Source of the DNA: Nannochloropsis oceanica
Taxonomy: Eukaryota > Sar > Eustigmatophyceae > Eustigmatales > Monodopsidaceae
Direction: 5' to 3'
DNA: 64,000 bases
Assembly: GCA_004519485.1 (NCBI GenBank)
Contig: CP038133.1
Location: 620,001-684,000 of the forward strand
A program made the position numbers and the translations under genes. The notes under the pieces were generated by a model. The model had not been told where the DNA came from and did no database searches. It was given only the letters and a program-made list of their open reading frames with translations. Below, piece after piece: positions 1 to 11,453 of the stretch; positions within the stretch are counted from its first letter, which is position 1; every line of letters starts with the position of its first letter.

Positions 1-704
1 CGCGGGGAGATTGCGCGACCAGTGGAGATAGCAGTAATATTAGTGCTGGCACGCTTGGGCACGACTGAAGTGCGCTCAGACACGACCGCCTTGCGGGTCT
101 GCAGCCACTCGCCCCTCAGCGGCCCGACGCTATGAGTGAAATTGCCCAACTCCCCTTCCCCGCTGCATCTTCCCTTTGCGCCCGCCGTGGCCTTGGTCCC
201 TTTTCCTCGTGCTGGAGCTGCAGCTGCTGCTGCTTTTCGTCGGCCCGCACTAGAGATGGTAGCGGACAGGTCCATGTAATCATCCCCGGCTGGGGCTAGA
301 GGCTTCCAGGAATGCCTCAACTCCTCTTCGTCGTATCGTGGTCGCAGAGGCGATAGAGGAGCGCGGCGTTGAGGTTTATCGACGTCGGTATCGCTGGCCC
401 TCTGCCGTTTCTTGGTGGCGGTAGCTTTGACTGGTGCTGTGGCTGATGCTCTTTGGTGCTTGTCTTCTTCGTCTTCGCTTTCCTCTGCATTGATGGAGAC
501 GCTAGCGGCTCTTCTTCTATGTCGCTGTCGCGGAGGACATACCGAGGGCGACGACGAGCAACTGCTACCGTCGTCATCGTTGTTCCCTTCCTGGCATAAC
601 GAGGCATACAGCAGGTCAAACTGGTCCTTAACGACAGCTGGTTGATGCAGGGCCTGTGTAAAGGCGCTTTCCGTCGCCGGGATGCTGCCGTCTTGTGTCA
701 CCAT
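1..704 (-). CDS. Unknown protein, N-terminal part, runs off left edge
   Basis: On the minus strand an ATG at 704 opens a frame without any stop to base 1 (234 codons, last codon incomplete), so the gene continues outside the window. The product is hydrophilic. It begins MVTQDGSIPATESAFTQALH, has a Ser/Asp-rich stretch, an Arg/Lys patch with an acidic EESEDEED run (possible nuclear localisation signal), a short conserved-looking block (RYDEEELRHSWKPL), an Ala-rich run and a basic tail at the edge. I recognise no domain. It faces the ODAD3-like locus across 216 bp, the tightest divergent spacing in the window. A nuclear regulatory protein is a guess only. Reading-frame confidence is good because 704 bases stay open in one frame with neighbour-like codon use. 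Confidence 0.6.
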   Translation of the reverse strand, partial: MVTQDGSIPATESAFTQALHQPAVVKDQFDLLYASLCQEGNNDDDGSSCSSSPSVCPPRQRHRRRAASVSINAEESEDEEDKHQRASATAPVKATATKKRQRASDTDVDKPQRRAPLSPLRPRYDEEELRHSWKPLAPAGDDYMDLSATISSAGRRKAAAAAAPARGKGTKATAGAKGRCSGEGELGNFTHSVGPLRGEWLQTRKAVVSERTSVVPKRASTNITAISTGRAISP

Positions 705-920
705 GGTGACAATGCTATGATGCCTGTGGCTGCGAGAGAATAGTCGGAGGCGTGGGGGCACATTTGGTACGTAGGGTGGGATAGACGGTAGGGGGCGGGA
801 GATGCTGCGCACACGTCGAAAAGCCGTTATATTCCAGTTCCGCACATTCCACCCGAGTGCCAATGTTATGCCTTCCAGCCCTCCCTTTTCCAGCACAGGT
901 ACCCTTTATACAACGAATAT

Positions 921-3418
921 ATGGATTTAACGAAGAAAATCCACGTTCTGCGTAAGTCTGTATCGTCTGTTGGACGCCCGCGCTCGCATCCCACTCACAG
1001 CCCTTCTTCCTTCCTGACCCCTACGTACCTAGAAAATGACCACAAATCCAACATTGAGTTTTTCGACGGAAGCAAGAAGGCCCAGCGAGAGGAGATTCAA
1101 CATTTGAAAGAAGAAATCCGAAAGCTCCGCACGCAGTTGCTGAAAAAGGTGCCCCTGGTGATTTCTGTTCTGGCTTGCCATACTGCATCCCATGCGCCCC
1201 GGCATTCTGTTGGCTCTCTTGAGGTTCTCATGATTTCTTCATCCACTCTAATGACCCGTATCGTCGGAAAAGACAACCATCCCCAAGGAGGACAACAAAT
1301 CCACTCAAGAGTTCCTGCGTGCCGCGGTCTAGCTGGCTCGCAAAGAAGGGAACGATCTCAAGGCGCAGGCCATGCGGGAGGAAACGTTTCTTGAGGAGCT
1401 GCGAGTACGTGCAGGGAAAGATTGATAGAAAAATAAGGCCTTGCATTCTTATGCACAATCGAGACTTATTAGTTCTGTTTGCGGAATCTCTAGGCCCAGC
1501 ACGCCAATTTCTCACGCACTTGAATGCTTCGTGGACTGCTTGCCAAATTGATCTGAGGTTTCAGTCTCGATGGAACAACTAAACCATGGAAATAATGGTA
1601 ATTTTACAAAATATGCAAACAGGATCAAGTGCGAACTTTGGAATTGGAGTTGTCGGGATCCAATGGAGCTGGGGGCATGGACGCTCTCACCCCCCTGCCT
1701 TCAGGGGCTGGTGCGCCGGACGATCACATTCAAGTTATTGAATGGCCAGATCGAGAAGACGCTTAGTCGGTGTCGTGAAGCACATTTCATTGTCCATACA
1801 TACGACCAAATTGTCAAGCATCTCAAGGTTAGACTGTTACTACGCGGGAAAGGAGATATTTGGAAGGAATACGGGACTTTGGCCCGACAGGTTCAGTACC
1901 GGGCATGGCAAGATCCGCCCACCCATCGGGGCATGCCAGGCCTGTCAACCAGAGAGCGACTACTTATGTTCATGACTAGTAGCTCACATGATTAACTCTC
2001 ATAATTCTTATGTAAATTCTGCAATCTTCTTTGCAGGACGAAAGGCTCAGCTTTGACCAGGAGATTTCTTCGTTGGAGCGCACTGTGCAGCTGAAGGAGC
2101 ACGACCTGGAGGAATTGATGCAGTTATTCAGTATGTAACGAAGTGGCAAGAATCAGAAACGGCTCTTTAGCTTCAGGTGTACGCATGTCATACCACACAT
2201 GCGACCGCGCACGACAAGCGCACTCAGAATCTCGATACGGGAATACATACCTACATAAACCATAGATGATGCCAATCACGCGCAGTAAGTAGCCCAGCAA
2301 CACCTTATTAGACAACGCGCCGAGTAAGGCAAAGCCAGATCACGACGAAAAGCCGCACTACGGGAGCAGCAACAGCTCATCAAGCTTCAGCTGCGGAAGC
2401 GACGCTATGACCATGAGAAACCACAGAGCAAGGCCCGCGAGAGTATGGACGGCAGCAAAAGTCAGGGGCAAAAAGAATGTGAGGAGGAAGAGGACAAGGA
2501 GGAAAGTGAAGTCCGCTGTGTGGCGTTGAAAGCGAAATTAGAAAGCGTGCAACGATGCACCCGACGTGTCAAGGATATGGTTGGTATCGAAGAAGCTCAA
2601 GAAGTGCTCCCCAAGCTCGAGCAACAGATGGGAAACATGCAGCACTTGCTGAAGGCCAGAGCGGAGAATCAGGTAAGACAGGATTTAGCCCCACTGTGTC
2701 TCTCACACTGTTTGTGCAATGTACCGTGTAGCTGGAGTATTGGGCACAGCTATCACTGCACAAGCTTAAGTGGTAAATGCCTTCGAGTAATCTCTACAAC
2801 GCAAGAATAGAAATATAAAGAGAGGGTCAAATGACAGATGAATTAACAATCATGTTTCGACGTAATCAGGGCCGATTGAAACCCGTCTCCAAGACAAACG
2901 AGACGCTCTCAAAGTGGAAGTGGAGACGCGGGAATACTTGCCTCACGGCGACCAGGTCCGTTGGGAGGGAATGGACTGAATGGGATTTGTGTGGGTAACT
3001 CTCCATTTCCTAGCTTCCCAGCTTGATCTGCATGTGCCCAAAAGGATGAAAGTGCTACATCTGAAATTATTCTGGATCTTCACGCATATGACAATATTTT
3101 CCTGAACCAACATTGCGCACCACGCTCTCTGTGTAATAATATATATATATACACACAGTCGGACGGCCTCACTGCTCAGCTGGCAAGCCGCCGTGAGCGT
3201 CTTGGTGAGGTGCAATCCAGGTACGAGCAGCTATTAATTTTGATTGCCAATCTGAAATGTGGGATAACGGAGCATCTGTGGCAAGCGTTGGAAAAAATGA
3301 CAAGCAGGTCCGCATTCCGCCGACCACATTTAAGGAGGGCCAAGAGGTAGACGCGCTCCAGCGGATGTTGAAAACAATAGAGAATGGCTTGGTAGAGTTG
3401 ATGAGAAAGGGAGGATGA
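921..3418 (+). pseudogene. ODAD3: ODAD3/CCDC151 (ODA10)-like outer dynein arm docking protein, apparently decayed
   Basis: Pieces in order match the coiled-coil docking protein that anchors outer dynein arms to ciliary doublets. They are: MDLTKKIHVL (921-951) joined to NDHKSNIEFFDG (1033-1148); LARKEGNDLKAQAM (1333-1404); DQVRTLELEL (from 1623); IEKTLSRCREAHFIVHTYDQ (to 1827); DERLSFDQEISSLERTV (2037-2130); a long coiled exon 2335-2672 with VKDMVGIEEAQEVL; YWAQLSLHKL (2732-2772); IETRLQDKRDALKVEVETRE (to 2955); RYEQLLILIANLKCGITEHL (3159 on); and a C-terminus ending at 3418. Many junctions have good GT-AG sites in matching phase. However, the frame changes between about 1680 and 1735, across 2772/2870, and at an A6 run near 3293, with no workable intron. 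The conceptual product is also far shorter than the animal protein. I read this as a relic of a flagellar gene; sequencing error at the A run is possible. Confidence 0.6.
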
Positions 3419-3901
3419 GAAAGATACACGTAATGCAATTTAGAATTCTCATTTACAATAGAGATAGCAAACCCGACAAAAGGCCAACCTCCCCACCCCC
3501 CAGCACCTCGTCAAAACAGCCTCCAGTGGCGGGTTTGATGTCAAAGGCTAGCCAAGCGACTCAACATATATGGTAGTACACAGACCCTCTATTTCTAGCT
3601 GGAAGCTGTCACTTTTAAGGGGGCTTGTCGTATTCTCGCCTCTGCGTTCCATCGGGTCTTTCTCATCGCGAGCTGTCGGACCAGCCGCGGTATTGTACGA
3701 CCCCATCTTCTTCTGTCTGAAATGACAAAGTGACCTTTTGTCCATAGCCGCCCGAAACATAACGATTCACTTTTGCTCATCACCATACCAAAACCTCCAT
3801 AGGCCCTCCGAAGGTGGTGCTTTGATTTTGCCTGAGGACAAGGAGCGAGGCGCACGCCCGCGCAGATCATCACCTTTCCATCACAGGCCCCAATCTGCAC
3901 C
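3419..3901. other. Gap between the ODAD3 relic and the CHORD gene
   Basis: This 483 bp stretch should hold the CHORD gene promoter. Small minus-strand ORFs occur here (for example 3595-3903) but show no domain, splice pattern or coding bias. I see no RNA gene or repeat. Confidence 0.4.
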
Positions 3902-5445
3902 ATGAAGCTCTACTTCCACTACGAGGAGACCGACGACGCGGGTGATGTCGAGGAAGCAAAAGCCTTAACTCTTAAACTCACACTACCAAAAAGCTGGGTG
4001 GGACAGCCGCTGCTCCAAGTGCTGGAGCTCTTTCTTGAGAACTATAACAACAAGAAGGCCAGGCTCGAACCTTTGGACATATCCGGAGTGCATCTGGAAA
4101 AAGCAGAGTAAGCTCAAAAATCTTCCTTCTATCTATGTGTCGCATGCTCGCATGCACTCTGTCATGCTTCAAGGCTCGGGCTAAATGTCACAATGCCCTC
4201 GCACGTGCCGCCAAGGCATTTCACGCTCACACTTTATTCTTCCTTATAATCCTCTTCCTCCTCGTCCAGCGGTATGAAAATCCATACCACTGATATCGTG
4301 AAGGATATTCTGAGTGATCGCGATGACGTGTACGTCAAACATGGGGCGGAACAACCAGCCAAGGCAAAGCGTACCCCGCCCTCCTCCTCCTCCTCCTCCT
4401 CCTCCTCCTCCTCCTCCTCCTCCTCCTCCTCCTCCTCTTCTTCTATCCCTGGAGCCACCACAGAAGGTAGCACCGGCCTGCTGCGCTGCAAGAACTACGG
4501 ATGCAACCAGTCTTTTGCCCAAGAGACCAACACGGAGTCAGCCTGCCGCTTCCATAGGGCCCCCCCCGTGTTTCACGACACGAAGAAAGGTTGGGCTTGT
4601 TGCACGAAGCGGGTTTATGACTGGGACGAGTTCCATACGGTACGTTTCGGCTGTCCTCTGTTTGGATTGATCGATATGTGTCGCCCTTTGCTAATTTTCA
4701 GAGTGCAGCAAGTGCATGGATCGCCTCTCTGACTGTCCTCTTCCTTTTCTCCTCCAAAAAATGTCCCCCCTCAAGATCGAGGGCTGTGCCACCGGCCGAC
4801 ACAGCACCTTGGATCCCAAGGAGGTCTTTGCCCCATCGCCTACTCTCGCAGCCGCTAATCAAGCTGGAGCTAATGGAGGAAGTGATGCCCCCGGCGCTTC
4901 TTCTACGGCCCTCAAGTCCATCGAGGACTACAACCAAGCGAACCCCGATGCTGCCACTGCTGCCAAAAGCGCGGCGTCGTCAGTGACCAAGCCTCAGGCC
5001 AGGTGCACCGTCAAGGCGGACGGGTCGGCCACGTGTCTGAATAAGGGATGTCAAAAGGAGTTTCAAGTCAAGGAGAACCACCCAACGGCTTGCTGGTACG
5101 TGGAGAGTCAAAGTCGTATTTTTATATATCATGCCGTCCCTTCCTCCCTTCCTCGCGCACAGCGCATCCGCACCGCATCACCCTCTCTCTCGCTCTCTCT
5201 TGGCTGACGTTTTGCCTTCTCTTTCCCTGCGTCTTCTTCCCACCCTAACCCTATAAAGCTACCACGCGTCCGGACCCGTCTTTCACGACGCGGGCAAGTT
5301 CTGGTCCTGTTGTCCCGGGGTGATCAAGTACGACTTTGAGGAATTTTTGAAAATTCCCGGATGTATGGTTAGTAGCCACCTTGATGGGAGCGAGGAGAGT
5401 TCGCGGTTTTTCGAGTCGCATGCGAGAAAAAGGGAAGATCGGTGA
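3902..5445 (+). CDS. CHORD-domain zinc protein (RAR1/CHORDC1 family)
   Basis: Four exons by frame and GT-AG sites: 3902-4107, 4270-4639, 4776-5095, 5259-5445 (360 aa). The N-terminal ~90 residues form a ubiquitin-like hydrophilic region. Then come two CHORD zinc modules. The first runs from LRCKNYGCNQSF through CRFHRAPPVFHDTKKGWACC to CATGRH. The second runs from CLNKGCQKEF through GPVFHDAGKFWSCC to IPGCMVSSH, where the last Cys-x4-His spacing is kept although the usual TG is gone. CHORD proteins are HSP90 co-chaperones; RAR1 members act with SGT1 in immune-receptor stability. I see no CS domain. About 20 serines encoded by a (TCC)n microsatellite lie just before the first CHORD. A further 3' exon after GT at 5368 is possible, so the C-terminus is the weakest part. 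Confidence 0.85.
4379..4443. repeat. (TCC)n trinucleotide repeat in exon 2 of the CHORD gene
   Basis: About 20 uninterrupted TCC units, read as a serine run in the CHORD protein. It is in frame, so length changes would alter the linker and not break the gene. Confidence 0.9.
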
Positions 5446-6184
5446 GGGTGGGAGGGAGGGAGGGGGGGAAGGGCTGAGAGGTGAAAGGCCAAGGTGAGCT
5501 GATGCTTTTGGCGGGTGGGTAAGAAGGTTGAGGGGTAGAACGTGGAGGGGAGAATGACGAGGAGGGAAGAATGAAACAATGAAAGAGGGTACAAGGAACG
5601 GCGTATTGAGGAAAGAAAAGACGACAAAACTTTAAGGAAGAGGACGAGGTGGGGAGGCGTAGCAGTGCCATGGTCGTGGTTTTGCGCTTGGTGATGCTTT
5701 ACCTATTTTTCTTACATTTATCTAAGTCCGTCTCGGTCGCTCAAAACACTCTCACGACTATTTTTAGTCTGTGGTTAATCCTTTCTGGATGGCTTACGTC
5801 GCAGGGCAATGAAAGAGAGAGGCAGGGAGGGAGGAGGGAAGGGAGGAGGGGTGAGACTGCAGCGCCCCACGTGCATGTCAGTTTGCCTTCCGCTTTTTTC
5901 CGTCCTCTTTTCTTTTTGCTGCTGATGATGGAATCTATACAATGATACAGCTGCCCTCGCTTCGTCTTTCCGCCGGTTTCCTGCTCCTTCTTCCGTTTTC
6001 TTTCCTTGTGGACTCCTCCTCCTCCTCCTCCTCCTCCTCCTCTTCCCCTTCCTCTTCCTCCTCCGCCTTTTCCTCCTCCTTCTCGAGCCGAACAGATTCT
6101 TTCTCTGGGTTTCGTGTTTGCTCGATTGATTATCCTCTTTCCCTAATTCAAATCCCTCCTACAAAAGTTCAATCTGATTCCTCC
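5446..6184. other. Tail-to-tail gap between the CHORD and SNARE genes
   Basis: Holds the two 3' UTRs. A GGGAGGGA-rich purine stretch follows the CHORD stop (about 5446-5480) and recurs near 5830. A (CTC)n tract at 6014-6045 is purine-rich on the SNARE coding strand. I support no gene here. Confidence 0.5.
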
Positions 6185-7785
6185 TTAGATTTTATTTCTC
6201 TTGTGGGTGTCGTGGAACCGCTTACTTTTCACAGCGATGGGGATAATTATCACCAAGAGAATAGCCACGATGACCAGAGCCACTAACAGCTTCATCTTTT
6301 GAGTGATTGGGGAGTAAGGGTGAGAGGGAGGGATGGAGGGAGGGTGAGTGTAGGTTGGGAGGACCAACAAAGTGATGCTTGGCCAAGGCCTGCTTCTTCG
6401 GTAGCATGTGGAGGGAGGGAGGAATGGAGAGGAGGGAGGGAGAAGTCAAGTGAGGAGGGAGGGAGAAGGATCGGGCTCGTTGTGATGCTTTTAGAGCGGA
6501 TTGCACTGCTTTAGTCACGCGTTCAAACGGACGGGATGGGATATCAGATCAGGAGGGAGGGAGGGGTACGTACTCGGAGTTGCTTCCACCACATTTGCTT
6601 CTTAAGGGTGGTGGCATTCTTCTTAAACATGCCCGCCTGAGCTTGCAGATCCTCTATATTGCAATTGTCCATAAGAAGGGCATTAACAAGTCAGCCAAAG
6701 GTGAAAATTAAAAGACCCCAAGGCATCCAGAAAAGGAAGACGGAAAGAATGAATTCAAGCAAGCTCCCTCCTTCCCACCCTCCTTCTTTCCCCTCACTTA
6801 GCAACCAAATCCAAGCCCAAATCAAGCAAGCACTCAAAATCATTGTGGGATCACCCAGAGATTAAATCTAAAAAAAAGACTTCCCCTTTTCCTCTTTCCC
6901 CCCCCTGTACATATGTACATACCCGCGGCACTCTCAATATTCTCCAACGTTACGCAATTCGCCAACGCCACCTGCACGTTCTCCTGCAGCACCAACTTGA
7001 CAGAATCTACTTTATTCATCACCGCGGCGAGCTTATCCACCTGCAATAAATCATCATACTTCTCGCACAGCTTCCGCAGCATCTCCCCACATGTCTTGTC
7101 CAGGCCCTTCTCTTTCACTTCCAAACTCTTGGTGCCCGTCTTGATAAGGAACTGTCGAGTAGACAAAACATAGAAGGGATATAAGTATGAGGCAGCGGGC
7201 AGAGACCTGGAAAAAGAGAGAACGTAACGCCGACACGGATGACGTTTGAAAGGGGGCGGGGGAGGGGCGAACATTCTCACCACAGCTCAACTACCCACGT
7301 ACCGATCTCTGGAGCTCATCCAAGCACGCATTTGCGGCACGGACGGGATATGACCGCTCGGAAATCAAGATAAATATGCGGCCTTCCACGTCGGACACCA
7401 GATGCCATGCTGATCCACCGGAAGCAAAAGAGAAATATACCCCTGGGCGGACGCTAAGCTGGTCGCTCGTAAGCACTTCCTTGACACCGTTCAAGTCGAT
7501 GATCGTGTTGTAGGCATGGCTGGCGACGATTGCCCGGTCTTGCAAACGTGCCACACCAAGGAACCTGCAAATTGGGGTGGGGAAGTGGAGAGGGAAATGA
7601 ATGAGAGGCGCCGTTTGGCATTGTCGACAAAACTGCTCCATACCGCTCTCCTCTCCTCTCTAGGTGCTGCACTAATGGCAAGGGCTGCCGGAACGGAGTG
7701 CTGACATGGCAGGTTTAAGAGACAGACGCGCCTCATGTCGGCGTCACACTTACTGGATGTTGCCCGAGGATCTGTGCTCTGCCAT
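6185..7785 (-). CDS. Longin-domain SNARE (VAMP7/YKT6-like R-SNARE family)
   Basis: Five exons on the minus strand: 7754-7785, 7303-7564, 6923-7151, 6574-6653, 6185-6295 (237 aa). Residues 1-~125 form a longin profilin-like domain (FLGVARLQDRAIVAS; GRIFILISERSYPVRAANAC). Next comes a SNARE heptad region (residues ~135-200, VDKLAAVMNKVDSVKLVLQE onward) and a C-terminal membrane anchor (LLVALVIVAILLVIIIPIAV) with a short basic tail. Such proteins drive fusion of endosomal, vacuolar or ER-Golgi vesicles as the vesicle-side partner of a four-helix bundle. Oddity: by my alignment the ionic zero-layer arginine is replaced, since the segment reads QVALANCVTLENI with Asn at that place. It could therefore be a phytolongin-like or regulatory member. 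The start is fixed by the short exon MAEHRSSGNIQ whose phase fits exon 2. Confidence 0.85.
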
Positions 7786-9085
7786 CTTGGACTGTAGGGG
7801 GTGTTCGAACAGGAATGTGCGAGACGAGTGCCTGTGTGATAGTGGGAGTGCGGATAAGGAAGGGAGTAATGTGGGCGGCAGACTCATTCTCTAGCCAAGG
7901 CAAGGCATGGATGAGAGGTATCAAGATTGACAAAAGGCTTTGCTGGGTGAAAGAGGCCGGTGGCCCGGTGGCCCACGCGGCGGGGGTTCTCAAGGCAGTT
8001 GAGGCCCATGCGTTTGAATGCAGGCGTACATGCCCCGCTCTTGTTGCACCGCTTGCTCGTGCCCTTTGAGTGATTGGGACTGCAATGTTGTGAGGATTAG
8101 GGAGTGGTGTGGGTGAAGGTGGCGAAGAAATATCAAATGAAAACACATGGACAAAAAGGGAAACGGAAACGAGGCCATCTATACCACAAACGGGAGGCGT
8201 TTTTAGGACTGCGGCGAGAGCATGCTCGAGAAGCAAAAAGAGGATAGCTTTGATGGTAATTGTGCTGATCATTGCGATCTCTTCGTGGCTGTGTGCACGA
8301 GGCTCATTTGAGTCGCGTGTGGTTCTCATTTGCCTCTCATTTACCCTCTTCCTTCGGCTCTCATTTTGCTCTCATCTTGCTCTCGACTGAGTTATCCTCC
8401 AGGTATCATTTCGAGAGGCGAGGAGAGACAAGCAGCGAAAGGCCATGCAGTCCTGTGCATTTAAAGTGCCCAGCGTTGTAAAACCTTGTCTTTACAGGTT
8501 TCAGTATGACAAAGTGCTTAATGGTCAGTGACGATGGTAAAGCAGCGATCATGGAGAAAAGGTCGTAACTTCGCGACTGTCCATTTGATAGCACAACACT
8601 CGCGCTTAGTTGTGTCGATGTAGCGAAGTAACACCCCGAACTTAGCGTATCCACCCTCTGCCAACCCATAGGTCACCAAAAATGATATCTCAAAATCACT
8701 GAAACATGGCCTATGTGATGAATGTATCCTTTCGAAATATTATTTAGAGGTGGTGAGAAAAGTAAGTGGTTCATTCAGGAGCCCTGACCCTGCCGACCCC
8801 TCCAGGCGGGGTTGGACATCCCTGGTCCCCGCCACGAGAGAGCCCCCAATAAGATACGCTCCTTGTAGAATATAAAGTCCATCAGTATAGAAATCTCATT
8901 ATCGTGAGTGATGACAATTGGAGATTTCCTCCGTAACTCGACCGCCGGCCCCCCTTCTCCCCATACCTATCGGTCTTTCCGCCTCGCGATATCCCTTGGT
9001 CAACAAAAACAAACGATATCATGGCCCATCACTTTTCCTAACAATTTACTGCCCATCATCTTGCCATTGCTTTACATTGATTTCA
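7786..9085. other. 1.3 kb gap between the SNARE and SAC3 genes
   Basis: Both flanking genes are on the minus strand. The SNARE promoter should lie at the left end. ORFs here (for example 7733-8329 minus) overlap SNARE exon 1 antisense or have no domain. A GC-rich hairpin sits at 8813-8841 (GGCGGGG pairing with CCCCGCC). I see no convincing gene. Confidence 0.4.
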
Positions 9086-11021
9086 TTATACCAGCCCCAT
9101 CCATTCCCACAGTACAGCCAACCCCTCGGCGGCCTTCGCCTCTCCCTCTCCCTCTCCAAGTTCCAGTCCTAGCTCCCTCCCTTCTAACACCCATGCGTCT
9201 TGTCGAGGACAAAGCAGGCCTCGTATGTGCCGTCGGTCTTCTATGGTTTGGGCTACAGCTAGATACGTCAACGAGGATGCCCGCGGCTCGTAGTACCAAC
9301 ATTTTTTTTTAACCATGCTCGTTGATGGTGATGGTGTGGGAGCTGCCGCAGAATCCCAGGCATCAAGCCCTTGATTATTCCCCCCCCCAGGGCTGCCGCC
9401 CTGTCTATGCACATCTAGGCGATGAAGTGTCAAAAACCCAACCACGTTCTCGGCCTTTTCAAGACACAGAAGACGTCCCACTTCCCCCACCGGCATCTTC
9501 TCCTTCTTGAACATCACCTTGCTCCACACTTCCAAGCTCCGCCGTCGCACGCCCGGCAGAAGCTTGTGCAATAAACACCGCACCAAAGTAGGAAGCAGAT
9601 CTTTACATCCATCCTTTCCCTGTCTTTTTTGAGGACCTTCTCGGCACAACCGAAAAAACCTTGCGTTGTTTCCTCCAGCCAGCGCTTTGGCCACTTGCAG
9701 TGCGAACCGCGTCTGAGTAAGCGCCCCCTGACACCCTCGTTCCATCCCTACCCTCTCCTCACCTTCTTTTCTTGATGCAATCGTCCTCCTGACATACCCT
9801 AAAAGTCGGGGCACTTGCAGGAAAACTTTCTCCCAGCCGTTGACGCGCTCCCCGTCAGCAGCAGCGCCCTTGTTGAACAGCAATACGTCGTGGGCTTGAA
9901 GGAGGATGTGGTATGCTAGAAATTCGTCGACAGTAAGGTATGAATCCTTGATAGAGGCGTTTTCTTCTCGTGTTTGACGGATGATTTCCTGGGTAACGAC
10001 AAGGGTGGTAGGTCGTGTGCGTGAGACAAGGAAGCGGGGAAAACGGATGGAAAATGGCTTTTGTGCTGGTTTTCGTCTTACCTCCTTGTAGAACCCAAAG
10101 AGCGTGGCGAGCGCCGACCGCAAGGATCCCAGCCTATGTTTCAAGTACCAAGAGAAGAAGGGCGTGAAAAAAGAAATGAGGGAGAAGATTCCCGTATTTC
10201 CGGCGTAAGAGGTTGCTTACCCCGTATGCTGGTCGAAAGTGGGAGGCACCTAGTAGGAATGAGAAGAAGAAGAGCGCACAGAAGGAAAATATCAGTACAA
10301 ACTCGGCGTAGACGCACAGCATAACATATAATGGCATGGAGCAACAAAGACATCCCCCCCGTCCAAACTTCTCGTTTACCTGCTGCGTCAAAAGGTAATC
10401 GAAGAAAATATGAAACCGAATAATGCGCTGATAAATCCTCCTTGCTTCCAGTCCACTCAAACCCTGCAAAATCATGTCTTTCCGCACAGCCATAAACCGA
10501 TCGCTTACAAAGTCGTACAGCTCCACATAACATGAAACATTTTTCTCGACCTGGATCCCTTCCCCTTTTTCTTCTTCGTGGCCCGAGGCCTCGGCAAGCA
10601 CGCCTCGAACGACCTGCCACAAATGCGTCACGGTTCTTTCCAACCAAACGAGAGAACGCACATCGGCGGCCGTCTCAGCCCGCCCGTCCGCTGCCCGACG
10701 ATATCGCTTCACGGCCCTCTATTTCATTTTGAATGAATAAGTATGAGCATTGGCGTGCTTTCCTTCCCTCGAAAATAATCGCCTCCGCTTCCTCCCAAAA
10801 GTAACCACCTGAGGATCCAGTATTCTCGAATGTCGTCGCAAGGCCCGCGTCGCGTCCGTGGCTTCGAAGGGGCTGATATCCTGCTGCGCTTGCCTTTCTT
10901 CCCGCTCCCGCGGGCTGCACATGCTCTCACATGTCCCCTTGGAAAGTAGGATTGAGATGGGGTACGAATGAGGCTTGGTTGAGGACCGTATTTGTTTATT
11001 TCACGCTAGACTTACCTTCAT
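9086..11021 (-). CDS. SAC3/GANP-domain mRNA export protein
   Basis: Six exons: 11016-11021, 10809-10937, 10380-10718, 10221-10249, 10082-10133, 9086-9988 (485 aa). The family signature GTCESMCSPRERE, followed by FEATD, opens the SAC3/GANP fold. The block FMAVRKDMILQGL then IIRFHIFFDYLL is the classic core, and VPPTFDQHTG leads into a helical PCI-like half. SAC3/GANP proteins scaffold the TREX-2 complex at the nuclear pore and couple transcription to mRNA export; short SAC3D1/THP3-like members have related roles. This one lacks FG repeats, so it resembles the short class. The first exon would code only Met-Lys (6 nt); it fits in phase but is the least certain piece, and an upstream start is possible. 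The C-terminal ~100 residues are Gly/Ala-rich and unassigned. Confidence 0.8.
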
Positions 11022-11453
11022 TCTGTAACAAGGCTTAGTCAAACACGGCGTTGAGATTGTACTGCAGCGAGAACCGGTCCTGTGTAGGGTGACTGCTGTT
11101 TGGTCAAAAGCATGCGAGAAGCGGGAAGAGGGGAGGTTGCTGATGGAATTGACCTCTGAGAGACGAGAAGAAGACGACAAAACAACTCAACAAGCCACAA
11201 GCACAAGCCGTCCTTGAGTTGGATTAATCTACGCCAGCCGGACAGTGTCCATATCCAAATCTAAGTCCGCAGAGCCACCCTATGCAGGGTGTGAGATTGC
11301 AGGCAGGAGGACGGGCGCTAGCTCACTACCCCGCACGCTCTGTGTCCTCCACACACCCTCCGTCATCCAGCTCTCCCCTGTTACTTGTTCGCATCTGTCA
11401 CATCACTCATGCGTCTTTACACGACCACATCCCCACATAATCACAGCGCCAAG
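11022..11453. promoter_or_regulatory. Divergent promoter region, SAC3 / ATP synthase delta
   Basis: 432 bp between head-to-head starts. It should contain both promoters. On the minus strand 11035-11079 reads like a tiny terminal exon (acceptor ACACAG, then DRFSLQYNLNAVFD and a stop); I cannot attach it to a gene. Confidence 0.45.

Noticed and set aside
7733-8329. 198-codon minus-strand ORF
   Set aside because: It overlaps SNARE exon 1 in another frame, begins in the SNARE 5' region and shows no domain.
8660-8790. Possible C/D box snoRNA (GTGATGA ... CTGA)
   Set aside because: No terminal stem or guide match could be shown; short motifs occur by chance.
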